Shown: one piece after another, positions 63,413-64,000 of the stretch | How the letters are laid out: every line of letters starts with the position of its first letter | Position numbering within the stretch: position 1 is the first letter of the stretch | Source: an uncultured Dorea sp. | GTDB lineage: Bacteria; Bacillota; Clostridia; Lachnospirales; Lachnospiraceae | Assembly (NCBI GenBank): GCA_910578865.1 | Contig: CAJTRM010000003.1 | Location: forward strand, 1 to 64,000 | Direction of reading: 5' to 3' | DNA length: 64,000 nt | Program-made: the position numbers and the translations under genes | The notes under the pieces: generated by a model | Told to the model about the DNA's origin: nothing | What the model saw: only the letters and a program-made list of their open reading frames with translations | Database searches by the model: none

Positions 63413-64000
63413 AAATGATAGGATATCTTTCTCTGGGGTATCCCACTCTTGAGAAAAGTATTGAGATGGCTGACATTTACACGGAGCATGGATGTGATGC
63501 GGTAGAGATCAGTATCCCCGGTCCGAATCCATGCTATGAAAAAGAAACAATAAGAAACTGGATGCAGGAGGCCTATCGGCAGAATTCGGATTATGAGATA
63601 TATTTTGAGGCGGTCAGGAGGATCAAGGCCAGACATCCGGAGCATGAGGTTTACACCATGGTGTATCAGGAGGTTCTTGATATGGTAACTCCTGAAAGAT
63701 ATGCTGATTTTTGTGTGCAGGCAGGCGTGGATTGTGTGATATCTGCCAATCTGACCGAAGCTTCCATACAGGCTCTTGACGAGAGGGGAGTTTTAAGGTG
63801 CTCCTTCGGAAGCTTTATCCTGGATCCGAAGCGCTTAAGGAGCTGCCTGCAGCCGGGAGGGCTCATCTATATGCAGACGCGCCCGTTCCCTGGCCAGACA
63901 GCACTCCCCGGGTATGAACGGCTGGAGGACGTCATCGCGTATATGCATGATCTTGGGATCGAGCGGCCGATCTATTGCGGAGGCGGGATAAAGAGCCCTC
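63409..64000 (+). CDS. TrpA-like TIM-barrel protein (3' end outside window)
   Basis: 197 codons visible. MKMIGYLSLGYPTLEKSIEM and HGCDAVEISIPGPNPCYE mirror tryptophan synthase alpha subunit (GYP; Asp/Glu of the active site EISIPGP in place of ELGIPFSDP), then VYTMVYQEV and GVDCVISANLTEAS. No trpB or other trp gene is near, and the neighbours are a sugar kinase and BtpA-like protein, so I infer a catabolic aldolase/lyase-type paralogue rather than tryptophan synthesis. Confidence 0.82.
   Translation, partial: MKMIGYLSLGYPTLEKSIEMADIYTEHGCDAVEISIPGPNPCYEKETIRNWMQEAYRQNSDYEIYFEAVRRIKARHPEHEVYTMVYQEVLDMVTPERYADFCVQAGVDCVISANLTEASIQALDERGVLRCSFGSFILDPKRLRSCLQPGGLIYMQTRPFPGQTALPGYERLEDVIAYMHDLGIERPIYCGGGIKSP

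Noticed and set aside
63409-64000. Tryptophan synthase alpha subunit proper (trpA)
   Set aside because: No trp genes adjacent and active-site segment differs from the usual ELGIPFSDP; kept as TrpA-like only.

Overview
The window looks like a chromosome segment of an anaerobic, spore-forming, Gram-positive gut Clostridia, most likely a Lachnospiraceae (Blautia/Dorea/Mediterraneibacter-like). The reasons are the sporulation genes (spoIID, a spoIIQ-like gene, spmA, spmB), a T-box leader in front of ileS, AGGAGG ribosome binding sites, moderate G+C, sugar ABC and GH172 genes, and winged-helix/BTAD regulators. Species cannot be fixed from the sequence.

Layout. 1-1330: debris of polymorphic-toxin genes around a tiny type I toxin gene. 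1385-6673: a sugar-uptake operon (two permeases, a binding lipoprotein, a GH172 enzyme) with a divergent AraC regulator. 6782-10646: a LysR regulator divergent from an alanine-type aminotransferase, then a D,D-carboxypeptidase.

10802-34274 is the centrepiece: a complete accessory Sec (aSec) island. In order it carries a promoter whose spacer holds an 11-G homopolymer between near-consensus -35 and -10 boxes; a winged-helix/BTAD regulator; a 1208-residue serine-rich repeat adhesin with 34 decapeptide repeats; a 40-residue membrane protein; secY2, asp1, asp2, asp3, secA2; and eight glycosyltransferase genes (four GtfA-like, three GtfB-like, one Gtf3-like). The likely logic is that the regulator (itself possibly phase-variable) turns on the adhesin, the Gtf proteins glycosylate it in the cytosol, Asp1-3 modify and deliver it, and SecA2/SecY2 export it. 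The glycosylation set is far larger than the single GtfA/GtfB pair of streptococci, and the adhesin lacks a canonical LPXTG motif.

34340-36599: an AraC regulator divergent from an MFS transporter. 36651-42571: a T-box controlled ileS and a glycogen phosphorylase. 42579-44691: spoIID and a spoIIQ-like gene, each transcription block ending in the same long palindrome. 44757-50946: a GIY-YIG protein, then on the minus strand a small type IV-filament-like cluster (PilT-type ATPase, pilin-like proteins, GspF/PilC), a transglutaminase-like lipoprotein and a hemolysin III/PAQR-like protein. 51128-54423: a DUF1266 membrane protein, an unknown protein, a structured repeat, and divergently arranged spmA and spmB. 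54487-59889: a Wadjet-like condensin operon, jetABC, with no jetD beside it. 60003-64000: an MFS transporter and a PfkB kinase, BtpA-like, TrpA-like operon that runs off the end.
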